Positions 1-7,017 of a stretch of 10,792 bases of DNA are shown piece after piece. Origin of the DNA: AC-37 sp034663685 (lineage in GTDB: Bacteria > Actinomycetota > Thermoleophilia > Solirubrobacterales > Thermoleophilaceae); the NCBI GenBank assembly GCA_034663685.1, contig JAXDJC010000195.1, positions 1-10,792 of the forward strand, read 5' to 3'. A program made the translations under genes and the position numbers. Position 1 is the stretch's first letter; the number at the start of each line of letters is the position of its first letter. A model generated the notes under the pieces. The model ran no database searches and was not told the DNA's origin. It saw nothing but the letters and a program-made list of their open reading frames with translations.

Positions 1-453
1 TTCACGGACGTGGGCTACAACTCGCGCCTCGACGAGGTGCAGGCCGCGGTGCTGCGCGTGCTGCTCGAGCAGCTGGACGGGTGGAATGACTCGCGCCGCG
101 CGGCCGCGGCCGCGTACGAGGCGCACGGCCTGCGCGAGGTGCCCGGCCTCCGGGTGCTCGAGGCACCCCCCGGCACGGATCCTGTCCACCACCTGTTCGT
201 GATCGGCCACGAGCGGGCGGACGACTTGAGCGCAGCCCTGGCCGATAACGGGATCCAGTCGCGCGGCTACTACCGCCGCCCGGTGCACCTCCAGCCGTCG
301 ATGGCCGAGTTCGGCGGCGAGGCGCTCGACCTGCCGGCCACCGCGGAGCTCGCCCGCACCAACCTGGCGCTGCCGATGGGCACCGACCTCACCGAGGGCG
401 AGGTCGGCCAGGTGGTGGCCGCGCTGCGGGAGGCGACAACGGCGGCTGGTTAG
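1..453 (+). CDS. DegT/DnrJ/EryC1/StrS-family sugar aminotransferase, C-terminal part
   Basis: This is the last 150 codons of a PLP-dependent aminotransferase whose 5' part lies outside the window; the frame is open from base 1. Seen: the motif GYNSRLDEVQAAVL at the very start, which in this family carries the conserved Asn/Arg segment near the active site of the partner subunit. It is followed by the small C-terminal domain with VHHLFVI, an RGYYRRPVHLQPSM segment and a late LALPMGTDLTEGEV block. This order (SRLDE, then HLF/YVV, then P-HLQP, then LP-LT) is typical of sugar-nucleotide aminotransferases such as WbpE/WlbC, which aminate a keto-sugar nucleotide with glutamate as donor. Family membership is firm. 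The substrate is inferred from neighbours: the acetyltransferase and dehydrogenase on the other strand suggest a 3-keto-UDP-GlcNAc-uronate. The PLP lysine lies upstream and cannot be checked here. Confidence 0.93.
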   Translation, partial: FTDVGYNSRLDEVQAAVLRVLLEQLDGWNDSRRAAAAAYEAHGLREVPGLRVLEAPPGTDPVHHLFVIGHERADDLSAALADNGIQSRGYYRRPVHLQPSMAEFGGEALDLPATAELARTNLALPMGTDLTEGEVGQVVAALREATTAAG

Positions 454-463
454 GGAGGCGGCG

Positions 464-477
464 GCCCGGAACCGGGC
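464..477 (+). terminator. Short GC hairpin just after the aminotransferase stop
   Basis: GCCCGG and CCGGGC are separated by only two bases, 10 bases after the stop codon. With a realistic loop the paired part shrinks to 4-5 bp. It is followed by GCTTTCCTC, not by a real T-run. It may help end the rightward transcript, but such short palindromes are common at this GC content, so support is weak. Confidence 0.25.
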
Positions 478-492
478 GCTTTCCTCGGCACC

Positions 493-531
493 GTCCTGCC
501 TAATCGGGCTCCTGGCCGGAATAGGCAGGAC
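493..531. repeat. Perfect 10-bp inverted repeat between converging genes; candidate bidirectional terminator
   Basis: GTCCTGCCTA (493-502) and TAGGCAGGAC (522-531) are exact reverse complements with a 19-base spacer. The spacer itself can form a small CGG/CCG stem. It lies in the 119-base gap between the rightward aminotransferase and the leftward acyltransferase, where a terminator working in both directions would be expected. There is no T-run on either side, so factor-independent termination of the classical kind is not evident. A protein-binding dyad is a less likely alternative, because no promoter is expected in a tail-to-tail gap. The rest of this gap shows nothing further. Confidence 0.55.
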
Positions 532-572
532 AGCATCGGCTTTCGGAGATTGCGGCGGCCGATCCCGCTCCC

Positions 573-1250
573 TTACCGCTGCCGTTCGCGCGCGGGCACG
601 CCGACCACCAGCGCCCCCGCCGCCACATCCCGCGTGACCACGGCCCCCGCGCCCACGAACGCGTCCGCGCCCACCTCCACGCCCGGCAGCACCACCGCCG
701 CGCCGCCGATCCGGCAGCCGCGCCGCAGCACTGGCCCGCGCAGCGGCTCGTCGGCCGAGCGCGCGCCCGCGGTGGCGTCGTTCAGCGTGGTGGCCCCCGG
801 GCCCACGAACACGTCGTCCTCAACCACCGAGAACGCGGTGATGTAGCAGCCGGTCTGGATCCGCACGCCCGCGCCGATCGACACGTCGTTGTCCACCGCC
901 GACCCGCGCCCGACCAGCGATCGCGCCCCGATCGACGCTCGCTCGCGCACGTAGGCCTGGTCGCCGATCATCACCTCGCCGGCAAGCGAGGCGCCCGCCA
1001 TCACCACCGTGCCTGCGCCGATCACCACGCCGGAGCCGACGATCAGAGGCGATAGCGGCTCCCGCGAGGCGCGCGATCGCACCCCCAGCGCCAGCGGCTT
1101 GCCGAGCACGGCCCCGTCCTGCACGACCACCCCCTCGCCGAGCACGGTGCCGTCGTGCACCACCACGTGCGCGCCGAGCGAGCACGACTGCGGCACCTCG
1201 GCCCCGTCGCCGAGGAACAGGCCCGGCGCGCGGTCAGACGCGCGCAGCAC
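573..1250 (-). CDS. Left-handed beta-helix (hexapeptide-repeat) acyltransferase, WbpD/WlbB-like
   Basis: A 225-residue protein built almost entirely of hexapeptide repeats, the fold of trimeric acetyl-CoA-dependent acyltransferases. Seen: repeat coils from about residue 11 to 55 and 68 to 155 (for example IGAGTVVMAGASLAGEVMIG), the segment VEDDVFVGPGATTLND at 143-158, where a loop with a conserved Asn/Asp interrupts the coil, and a final block with VVGVPAR near 215-221. This layout matches N-acetyltransferases of UDP-2-acetamido-3-amino-glucuronate (WbpD/WlbB) and related sugar O/N-acyltransferases. The start is a GTG at 1250 that overlaps the end of the upstream oxidoreductase gene by 17 bases, so the two are very likely one transcript and translationally coupled. 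Placement beside an oxidoreductase and an aminotransferase supports acetylation of an amino-sugar nucleotide; the exact acceptor is inferred. Confidence 0.88.
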   Translation of the reverse strand: MLRASDRAPGLFLGDGAEVPQSCSLGAHVVVHDGTVLGEGVVVQDGAVLGKPLALGVRSRASREPLSPLIVGSGVVIGAGTVVMAGASLAGEVMIGDQAYVRERASIGARSLVGRGSAVDNDVSIGAGVRIQTGCYITAFSVVEDDVFVGPGATTLNDATAGARSADEPLRGPVLRRGCRIGGAAVVLPGVEVGADAFVGAGAVVTRDVAAGALVVGVPARERQR

Positions 1251-2241
1251 GCGAGGTCTCCTCGAGCGAGCGCTGGAGCGCCTCGAGCACGCGCACCACG
1301 CGCACGCCGCTGCGGCCGCCCGAGCGCGGCTCGGCGCCGTCGCGCACGCGCTCCACGAAGTGCCGGCACTCGATCCGCAGCGGCTCCTCGTTCGAGATCT
1401 TGGGGCTCCACACGTCGCCCGAGCGGGCGATGTACTCGCCGTAGGAGCTGTAGTCCTGGTCGAACCCCTTGTCGTACACGGTGAGCTTGCGCTCGAGCGC
1501 CTGGTCGTCGAACGTGGCCATCTTCTGCGAGCCCACGATCGTGAGCCGCCGCTCCTTGTGCGGGTCGAGCCAGGAGAGGTGGAGGTGGGCCGAGAGCCCG
1601 GAGGGGAAGCGCAGGTAGCAGAACACCACGTCCTCCACGCCCGGGCGCATGTAGCTCTCGCCGAAGGCCATGCAGTCGCTCGGCTCCTCTCCGGCCATCA
1701 GCAGCACCACCGACACGTCGTGGGCGCCCAGCGACCAGAGCGCGTTCTCGTCCGCGCGGATCTTGCCCAGGTTCAGCCGGTTCGAGTAGAGGTAGTGGAT
1801 GTCGCCGAGGTCGCCGGCGTCGGCGAGCTGCTTGAGCCGCTCCACACCCGGGTGGTACTCGAGCAGGTGGCCCACCATCAGCACCACGCCCGCGCGCTCG
1901 GCCGCCGCCGCCACCTCCTCCGCCGACTCGACCGACAGCGAGAGCGGCTTCTCCACGAAGACGTGCTTGCCGGCGTCGATCACGCGCAGCGCCAGCTCGG
2001 CGTGGGTGGGGACCGGCGTGGTGATGGCGATCGCGTCGAGCTCGGGGTCCTCGAGCAGATCGTTCAGGTCGGTCGAGGTGCGCGCTCCCGGCACCTGGCC
2101 GGACACGCGCTCGAGCGCGTCCTCGCGCGAGTCGCAGATCCAGCGCAGCTCCGCGCCGGGCAGCCGGTCGAAGTTGCGCGCGATGTTGGGCCCCCAGTAG
2201 CCCAGGCCCACGACGCCCACACGAACGGGACCATCGCTCAC
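1234..2241 (-). CDS. Gfo/Idh/MocA-family NAD-dependent sugar dehydrogenase, WbpB/WlbA-like
   Basis: A 335-residue oxidoreductase. Seen: an N-terminal Rossmann motif GLGYWG at residues 12-17, the catalytic-site EKP at 97-99 (Lys98 is the residue expected to be catalytic), GHLLEYHPGV near 124-132, and a SNRLNLGKIRADENALWSLGAHD stretch near 153-175 containing the His-Asp pair. The last stretch resembles WlbA/WbpB, which oxidise C3 of UDP-GlcNAc-uronate before transamination. The frame stays open far upstream, but homology begins at GVVGLGYWG, so I place the start at the GTG at 2241, which opens with MSDGPVRVGVVGLG. No Shine-Dalgarno sequence precedes it, and a -10-like TATTCC lies 7 bases upstream. 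The gene heads a leftward pair with the acyltransferase. Family is certain; the specific substrate is inferred from motif resemblance and context. Confidence 0.93.
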   Translation of the reverse strand: MSDGPVRVGVVGLGYWGPNIARNFDRLPGAELRWICDSREDALERVSGQVPGARTSTDLNDLLEDPELDAIAITTPVPTHAELALRVIDAGKHVFVEKPLSLSVESAEEVAAAAERAGVVLMVGHLLEYHPGVERLKQLADAGDLGDIHYLYSNRLNLGKIRADENALWSLGAHDVSVVLLMAGEEPSDCMAFGESYMRPGVEDVVFCYLRFPSGLSAHLHLSWLDPHKERRLTIVGSQKMATFDDQALERKLTVYDKGFDQDYSSYGEYIARSGDVWSPKISNEEPLRIECRHFVERVRDGAEPRSGGRSGVRVVRVLEALQRSLEETSRAARV

Positions 2242-2248
2242 GGGTGAA

Positions 2249-2254
2249 GGAATA
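2249..2254 (-). promoter_or_regulatory. Candidate -10 box of the leftward oxidoreductase-acyltransferase pair
   Basis: On the minus strand TATTCC lies 7 bases before the chosen GTG start. It matches the actinobacterial TANNNT consensus except at the last base. No Shine-Dalgarno sequence or convincing -35 is visible, so a near-leaderless transcript is the reading. It is the weakest of the similar sites in this window. Confidence 0.35.
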
Positions 2255-2304
2255 ACAGGCCGACCGGAGGGCCAGGGGGGTCGCGAAGCCGCCAGCCCCG
2301 GGTC

Positions 2305-2310
2305 TAAACT
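2305..2310 (+). promoter_or_regulatory. -10 box placing the rel transcript start at its ATG (leaderless)
   Basis: TAAACT matches TANNNT exactly and ends 6 bases before the rel ATG, the spacing that puts transcription start on the A of the start codon. The sequence between is CGACCC, so no Shine-Dalgarno sequence is possible. No clear -35 hexamer is seen, which is common for such promoters in actinobacteria. Confidence 0.6.
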
Positions 2311-2316
2311 CGACCC

Positions 2317-4659
2317 ATGGCCACCACGCGGGGCTCCAACCGCAGGAACGGGAAGGACGGCGGCGCCGTCGATTTCGCCGATCGCCGCGTGGACCGGGCC
2401 GCCGGCGAGCCCGTGCCGGCCGCCGTCGAGCTCGACCAGTTCGAGCGCAACCTGCTCGGCGACCTGCTCGCCGTGATCGAGGAGCACGAGGACCCCGGCC
2501 ACGCTCGGATCGAGCGCGAGGCGGTCGAGCGCGCCTTCGTGTACGCCTGCGAGCGCCACGCCGACCAGCGTCGCCGCTCGGGCGAGGACTTCATCGTGCA
2601 TCCGGTCGCGGTGGCCAAGATCTGCGCGGGCATGCGGCTCGACACGGCCACGCTGTGCGCCGCCCTGCTCCACGACACGGTGGAGGACACGAGCGCCTCG
2701 CTGGCCGAGGTGCGGGAGGAGTTCGGCGACGAGATCGCCACGCTCGTGGACGGCGTCACCAAGCTCACCGGGATCACCTTCCAGAGCCGCGACGAGAAGC
2801 AGGCTGAGAACTACCGGAAGATGATCGTGGCGATGGCGCACGACATCCGCGTGGTGCTCATCAAGCTCGGCGACCGCCTGCACAACATGCGCACGCTCGC
2901 CGCGATGCCCAAGCAGAAGCAGCAGGAGACGGCCAAGGAGACGCTCGAGATCTTCGCGCCGCTGGCCCACCGGCTCGGCATCCACGCGATCAAGTGGGAG
3001 CTGGAGGACCTCGCGTTCGCCACGCTCCACCCGCGCAAGTACAAGGAGATCAAGGGCCTCGTGAGCCAGCAGCGCGAGGAGCGCGAGGGCTACGTCACGC
3101 GCGCCGGCGAGTACCTGCGCAAGGAGCTCGAGGAGGTCGGGGTGGAGGCCGAGATCTCAGGCCGCGCCAAGCACTTCTACTCGATCTACTCGAAGATGAC
3201 GAAGAAGGGCCGCGAGTTCAACGAGATCTACGACCTCACCGCGATGAGGGTGCTCGTGGGCTCGGTGAAGGACTGCTATGGCGCGATCGGCGTGATCCAC
3301 TCGCTCTGGAAGCCGCTGCCGGGGCGCTTCAAGGACTGGGTCGCGATGCCCAAGTTCAACATGTATCAGGCCCTGCACACCACGGTGATCGGGCCCGAGG
3401 GGCGGCCGCTCGAGATCCAGATCCGCACGCGCGACATGCACGAGACCGCCGAGTACGGCATCGCCGCGCACTGGACCTACAAGGACGGTGCCGGCAGGCC
3501 CGGTGCGGGCGCGCCGCCGGACGGCGCGAAGGACCGGATCCAGTGGATCGAGCAGCTGCTCGACTGGCAGAAGGACCTGAAGGACCCGCAGGACTTCGTG
3601 GAGGGGCTGAAGGTGGACCTGTTCGAGGACGAGGTCTTCGTGTTCACGCCCAAGGGCGAGGTCCGCTCGCTCGCGTCCGGCGCCACGCCGCTCGACTTCG
3701 CCTACGAGATCCACACCGATGTGGGCCACCGCTGCGTGGGCGCGAAGGTGAACGGCAAGATCGTGCCGCTCCACTACGAGCTCAAGTCGGGCGACATCTG
3801 CGAGGTGCTCACCGCCAACAAGGAGCGCGGGCCCTCGCGCGACTGGCTCTCGCTTGCCAAGACCACCCGCGCCCAGTCGAAGATCCGGGCTTGGTTCAAG
3901 CGCGAGCGCCGCGAGGACGCCGAGCGCACCGGCCGCGAGATCCTCTCCGAGAACCTCAAGCGCGCCGGCCTGCCGGCCCAGAAGATGGCCGGCTCGCCGC
4001 TGCTTGCGGACGTGATCCGCGAGATGGGCTTCAAGAAGGGCGAGGACTTCTACATCGCGCTGGGGCAGGCGAAGGTATCGGCGAAGGTGGTCACCAGCAA
4101 GCTGCTCACGCGGCTCAAGCAGGGCGAGGCCGCGGTGGAGGCGCCGCCGGGCGACGAGCTGCTCACGCATCGCCGCAAGGAGGTGGCCAAGCCGGTCCAG
4201 TCCTCCTCCACCTACGGCATTCGCGTGAAGGGGATCGACGACGTTCCGCTGCGGCTGGCCAAGTGCTGTCGGCCCGTGCCCGGCGATGCGGTGCTCGGCT
4301 ACATCTCGCTGGGCAAGGGCATCACGATCCACCGCGAGGACTGCCCGAATGCCAAGGCTCTCAAGCGCAACCCCGAGCGGTTCACGCCGGTCGAGTGGGA
4401 GGGCGAGGGGGCCACGTCGTTCCGCGTGGAACTGCAGGTGGACGGCTGGGACCGCACCCGGATGCTCGAGGACCTGTCGCGCACGTTCGCGGAGACCGGC
4501 ATCAACATCCTGGAGGCGCGCTGCACGGTGGACCACCCGATGGTCAAGAACCGGTTCGTGGTGGAGGTGGGGGATACGCAGGCGTTGAAGACCTGTATTC
4601 AGCGGCTGCGGAATGTGGACAGCGTTTTTGACGCGTATCGCGTGACGCCCACGGGCTAG
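2317..4659 (+). CDS. rel: Bifunctional (p)ppGpp synthetase/hydrolase (long RelA/SpoT homolog)
   Basis: A full-length 780-residue stringent-response enzyme that makes (p)ppGpp from ATP and GDP/GTP and also degrades it. Seen in order: a variable N-terminus of about 45 residues; an HD hydrolase domain with His81, His95, the HDTVED motif at 119-124 and GDRLHN at 185-190; a synthetase domain with RAKHFYSIYSKM (283-294), EIYDLTAMR (303-311), PGRFKDWVAMP (335-345), YQALHTTV (350-357) and EIQIRT (366-371); a TGS domain (about 437-500); a zinc-finger/helical region with the conserved CC pair at 650-651; and a C-terminal ACT domain (about 703-778). RFKD at 337-340 is the RXKD signature of bifunctional enzymes, as opposed to EXDD in RelA-only proteins, and the intact HD motif agrees. 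The usual RFKDY reads RFKDW and YQSLHTTV reads YQALHTTV, both mild changes. A GNAT gene follows 3 bases after the stop. Confidence 0.98.
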   Translation: MATTRGSNRRNGKDGGAVDFADRRVDRAAGEPVPAAVELDQFERNLLGDLLAVIEEHEDPGHARIEREAVERAFVYACERHADQRRRSGEDFIVHPVAVAKICAGMRLDTATLCAALLHDTVEDTSASLAEVREEFGDEIATLVDGVTKLTGITFQSRDEKQAENYRKMIVAMAHDIRVVLIKLGDRLHNMRTLAAMPKQKQQETAKETLEIFAPLAHRLGIHAIKWELEDLAFATLHPRKYKEIKGLVSQQREEREGYVTRAGEYLRKELEEVGVEAEISGRAKHFYSIYSKMTKKGREFNEIYDLTAMRVLVGSVKDCYGAIGVIHSLWKPLPGRFKDWVAMPKFNMYQALHTTVIGPEGRPLEIQIRTRDMHETAEYGIAAHWTYKDGAGRPGAGAPPDGAKDRIQWIEQLLDWQKDLKDPQDFVEGLKVDLFEDEVFVFTPKGEVRSLASGATPLDFAYEIHTDVGHRCVGAKVNGKIVPLHYELKSGDICEVLTANKERGPSRDWLSLAKTTRAQSKIRAWFKRERREDAERTGREILSENLKRAGLPAQKMAGSPLLADVIREMGFKKGEDFYIALGQAKVSAKVVTSKLLTRLKQGEAAVEAPPGDELLTHRRKEVAKPVQSSSTYGIRVKGIDDVPLRLAKCCRPVPGDAVLGYISLGKGITIHREDCPNAKALKRNPERFTPVEWEGEGATSFRVELQVDGWDRTRMLEDLSRTFAETGINILEARCTVDHPMVKNRFVVEVGDTQALKTCIQRLRNVDSVFDAYRVTPTG

Positions 4660-4662
4660 CGC

Positions 4663-5175
4663 GTGAGCAGCATCCGACCGTGCCGTGACCACGAGCGCGC
4701 AGCGATCCTCTCCATCGTCAACGCCGCGGCCGAGGCGTATCGCCGCGTGATCCCGGCCGATCGCTGGCACGAGCCCTACATGCCGCCGGACGAGCTCGAC
4801 GGCGAGATCGCCGCCGGGGTGGCGTTCTGGGGTTATGAGACCGGCGGCGCGCTGGTCGGCGTCATGGGCATCCAGCCGGTGCGGGACGTGGACCTGATCC
4901 GCCACGCCTACGTCTCACCCGACCAACAGCGGCGCGGAGTGGGGAGTGCGCTGCTGGAGGAGGTTCTGCGCGCGAGCACGAGGCCCACTCTCGTGGGCAC
5001 CTGGGCCGCCGCGGACTGGGCGATCGGCTTCTACCGCCGTCACGGCTTCGAGCCCGTCCCGCCCGACCATGGGGCAGCGCTTCTCAGGACCTACTGGTCG
5101 ATCCCGGCGCGCCAGGTCGAGACCTCCGTGGTGCTCGCCAAGCCGGTGCCCGGCGAGGCGAAGGTGGCGCCTTGA
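4663..5175 (+). CDS. GNAT-family N-acetyltransferase
   Basis: A 170-residue acetyl-CoA-dependent transferase of the GNAT fold. Seen: the acetyl-CoA binding motif A, HAYVSPDQQRRGVGSALLEEVL (residues 81-102), with the Q-x-x-G-x-G pyrophosphate loop as QRRGVG at 89-94, and the later IGFYRRHGFE (121-130) that forms the end of the fold. The start is a GTG three bases after the rel stop codon, with no obvious Shine-Dalgarno sequence, so translation probably depends on ribosomes finishing rel. The acceptor is unknown. GNAT proteins with this general look modify small molecules, peptides or protein amino groups, and nothing visible narrows the choice. The tight linkage to rel suggests shared expression but does not prove a shared function. 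Confidence 0.92.
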   Translation: MSSIRPCRDHERAAILSIVNAAAEAYRRVIPADRWHEPYMPPDELDGEIAAGVAFWGYETGGALVGVMGIQPVRDVDLIRHAYVSPDQQRRGVGSALLEEVLRASTRPTLVGTWAAADWAIGFYRRHGFEPVPPDHGAALLRTYWSIPARQVETSVVLAKPVPGEAKVAP

Positions 5176-5182
5176 CAGCGCC
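5166..5182 (+). other. Small hairpin over the GNAT stop codon
   Basis: GGCGC (5166-5170) and GCGCC (5178-5182) flank a 7-base loop that contains the GNAT stop codon. There is no T-run, so it is at best a weak attenuator or an mRNA processing or stability element between the acetyltransferase and the lipoprotein gene. It may be chance in this base composition. Confidence 0.2.
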
Positions 5183-5194
5183 GACCGGGGGATG

Positions 5195-5200
5195 AGAGGG
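5195..5200 (+). promoter_or_regulatory. Shine-Dalgarno sequence that fixes the lipoprotein start
   Basis: AGAGGG lies 8 bases before the ATG at 5209, an ideal spacing. The alternative GTG at 5200 overlaps this sequence and would have no site of its own, so the ATG is preferred. This is the clearest Shine-Dalgarno sequence in the window. Confidence 0.6.
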
Positions 5201-5208
5201 TGCGCGCC

Positions 5209-6009
5209 ATGAATTCCCGCGTTGTGCGTTGCCTGGGGCTGGCGGCCGCGGTGCTCACCCTCGCGGCGGCCGGTTGCGGCGGTTCGGACGGCAAGTCATC
5301 GAGCGACGGCTCCAACGACGCCGGTGGCGACACGAAGACCGTCAGCGCGATCGTCCTCAAGGCGGGCCGCGGCGGGATGCCCGATGACATCTGCCCGCTC
5401 TACAGCGAGGCCGGCATCAAGGACTTCTTCCAGACCAGGGCCCAGTGCGAGCTCAAGCACGACCAGCCGCGCCCCGAGGGGGAGATCGCGGTGGACAACA
5501 CGGTCGTGACCGGGGACCGCGCCACGGCCGTCGCCCGGAACACGAAGTCCGGCCGGACGTTCGCATTCACGCTCTCGAACCAGGGCGGCAAGTGGCTGAT
5601 CGACAAGATCGTGGAGACGACCCCCGGCGCAGGGAGCTCAGGCGGTCAGGCCGCACCGACCGCGGGCGCCGACCTCGGCGCCAAGGCCAAGTCCATCGCG
5701 GCCTGTCTCCAGGCGAGCGGAGGGCAGAAGGTGCGCTCGAGCGGCCCGGGCTCGGACAGGAGCTTCGCCGTGGTGGCGAACATGCCCACCGGTTCGCGTG
5801 CCTTCGTGGGCCTAGCTGCCGGCGACAGCGCGGCCAGGGCTGCCGCGAACCAGCTGAAGGGGAACGCCCAGTACCCGGCGATCAGGCTCTACGGCTCGGC
5901 CTTCGTCGCGTTCACCACGCCGCTGTCGGGGCATATCGACGACGCCACCGCCGTCCACGAGTGCCTGCTCGCGGCCGGCTACAAGCTCACCGACGGCGCC
6001 TTCAAGTAG
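5209..6009 (+). CDS. Secreted lipoprotein with two globular regions, function unknown
   Basis: A 266-residue protein from the ATG at 5209. Seen: a basic start (NSRVVR), a hydrophobic stretch and the lipobox-like LAAAGC with the lipidated cysteine at residue 23, followed by a Gly/Ser/Asp-rich linker to about residue 42. The lipobox position -3 is Ala rather than the commoner Leu/Val. Region one (about 45-137) contains Cys62 and Cys80 and ends in GGKWLIDKIVET, a pattern reminiscent of NTF2-like/DUF4878-type lipoprotein domains. A Ser/Gly/Ala-rich stretch (about 138-155) leads to region two (about 156-266), which contains Cys166 in AACLQASGG and Cys252 in ECLLAAGYK. The pairing of cysteines suggests disulfides outside the membrane. 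I do not recognise a specific function. The gene follows the GNAT gene by 33 bases on the same strand and has its own Shine-Dalgarno sequence. Confidence 0.85.
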   Translation: MNSRVVRCLGLAAAVLTLAAAGCGGSDGKSSSDGSNDAGGDTKTVSAIVLKAGRGGMPDDICPLYSEAGIKDFFQTRAQCELKHDQPRPEGEIAVDNTVVTGDRATAVARNTKSGRTFAFTLSNQGGKWLIDKIVETTPGAGSSGGQAAPTAGADLGAKAKSIAACLQASGGQKVRSSGPGSDRSFAVVANMPTGSRAFVGLAAGDSAARAAANQLKGNAQYPAIRLYGSAFVAFTTPLSGHIDDATAVHECLLAAGYKLTDGAFK

Positions 6010-7002
6010 CTACGAGACCACGGCCAGCGCCAGCGGCCGCACGCCGAGCTCGACCTCGGTGAAGTCCCCGATGTGGTCCCCGTCGAGCTGGAGCGGGAAC
6101 GGGCGGCCGTCCTTCGACTCGATCCGCAGCTCCTTCAGCGCCGTCAGCGGCTCCACCTGCGAGTGCTTCGAGACCGAGTCGGGGCCGCCGGCGAAGACCC
6201 GCGCCAGGATCGTGGGCACCTCGAACGGCGTGGCTCGCTTCAGCACCACGGCCGACAGGGTGCCGTTGCGGTTGCCCGCCCCGATGCACATCCGGATCGG
6301 GTGGTTCGAGAAGTACGTGTAGGGGTCGGAGTTCTGGACGATCACCGTCACGCCCTCGATCACCCGACCGCCGGCGCGAACCCGCACGCGCGGGGGGCGG
6401 ATCAGGTACTTCTGCCCGAAGGTCGCCAGCGCGGTGCCGGTGAAGAACCACTCGCTCATGCGCGCCTTCATGGCCGGATGGCGGTCCACGCGCTCGACCA
6501 CCGAGGCGTCCAGCCCCACCCCCGCGGCGAAGGTGAACACCCGATCGCCGGCCACGCCCAGATCCACGCGCGAGGGCTCGAACCGGTCCGCCATGCCGAG
6601 CAGGTGCTCGGTCGCGTCGACCACGTCGTTGGGCAGCCCGAGGCTCCGGCAGAACACGTTCGTGGATCCGCCCGGAAGTGCCGACAAGGGGGTATCGGAA
6701 CCCGCCAGCCCATTAGCAGCCTCGTTCACGGTCCCATCGCCGCCGAAAGCGACGACCACGTCGTAGCCCTCGTCCGCGGCCTCGCGGCAGAGCTCCGTGG
6801 CGTGCGCCTTGGCCTGGGTATCGATCGCGTCGACCTCGTAGCGGCCCTGGAGCGCGTAGACCACGAGGTTCTTCAGCCGGTCGGACACGGTGCTCGCGTA
6901 GGGGTTCACGATCACGAGCATCCGGCGCTTGGGAGTCCGGGTCGGGAGGATGCTCTCGGCGAGCTCCTCCGCCCGCACGAGCGCGGTGTCGGTCGGCGGC
7001 AT
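6010..7002 (-). CDS. Diacylglycerol kinase/YegS-type lipid kinase
   Basis: A 330-residue lipid kinase of the DAGKc (LCB5/YegS/DgkB) family, which phosphorylates diacylglycerol or a related lipid with ATP at the inner membrane face. Seen: IVNPYAS at 31-37 opening the nucleotide-binding domain, GGDGTVNEA at 87-95, PGGSTNVF at 110-117, and in the C-terminal beta-sandwich LDGD at 306-309, where the acidic residue of the family's LDGE/D motif acts in catalysis. Length fits the family. About 28 residues precede the conserved core, so a start at the internal Met28 is possible. I keep the ATG at 7002 because an AGGGG lies 12 bases upstream of it. The gene is divergent from the nucleotide-sugar dehydrogenase (52-base gap), and its stop codon abuts that of the lipoprotein gene. 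The lipid substrate is not decidable from sequence. Confidence 0.94.
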   Translation of the reverse strand: MPPTDTALVRAEELAESILPTRTPKRRMLVIVNPYASTVSDRLKNLVVYALQGRYEVDAIDTQAKAHATELCREAADEGYDVVVAFGGDGTVNEAANGLAGSDTPLSALPGGSTNVFCRSLGLPNDVVDATEHLLGMADRFEPSRVDLGVAGDRVFTFAAGVGLDASVVERVDRHPAMKARMSEWFFTGTALATFGQKYLIRPPRVRVRAGGRVIEGVTVIVQNSDPYTYFSNHPIRMCIGAGNRNGTLSAVVLKRATPFEVPTILARVFAGGPDSVSKHSQVEPLTALKELRIESKDGRPFPLQLDGDHIGDFTEVELGVRPLALAVVS

Positions 7003-7017
7003 GGGCCATCACAACCC

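Noticed and set aside
2242..3030. N-terminal extension of the oxidoreductase reading frame back to about 3030
   Set aside because: The added residues lie antisense to rel and have shadow-type composition; family homology begins at GVVGLGYWG just after the GTG at 2241.
3157..4905. Long open frame on the minus strand across rel and the GNAT gene
   Set aside because: It is antisense to two well-supported genes, its translation is a His/Arg/Leu/Ala-rich composition typical of reverse-strand reading in GC-rich coding DNA, and it has no recognisable domain.
5172..5200. TTGACA at 5172-5177 as the -35 of a separate lipoprotein promoter
   Set aside because: At 16-18 base spacing only GA/GG-rich sequence follows and no TANNNT box is present; the hexamer includes the GNAT stop codon and is probably coincidental.
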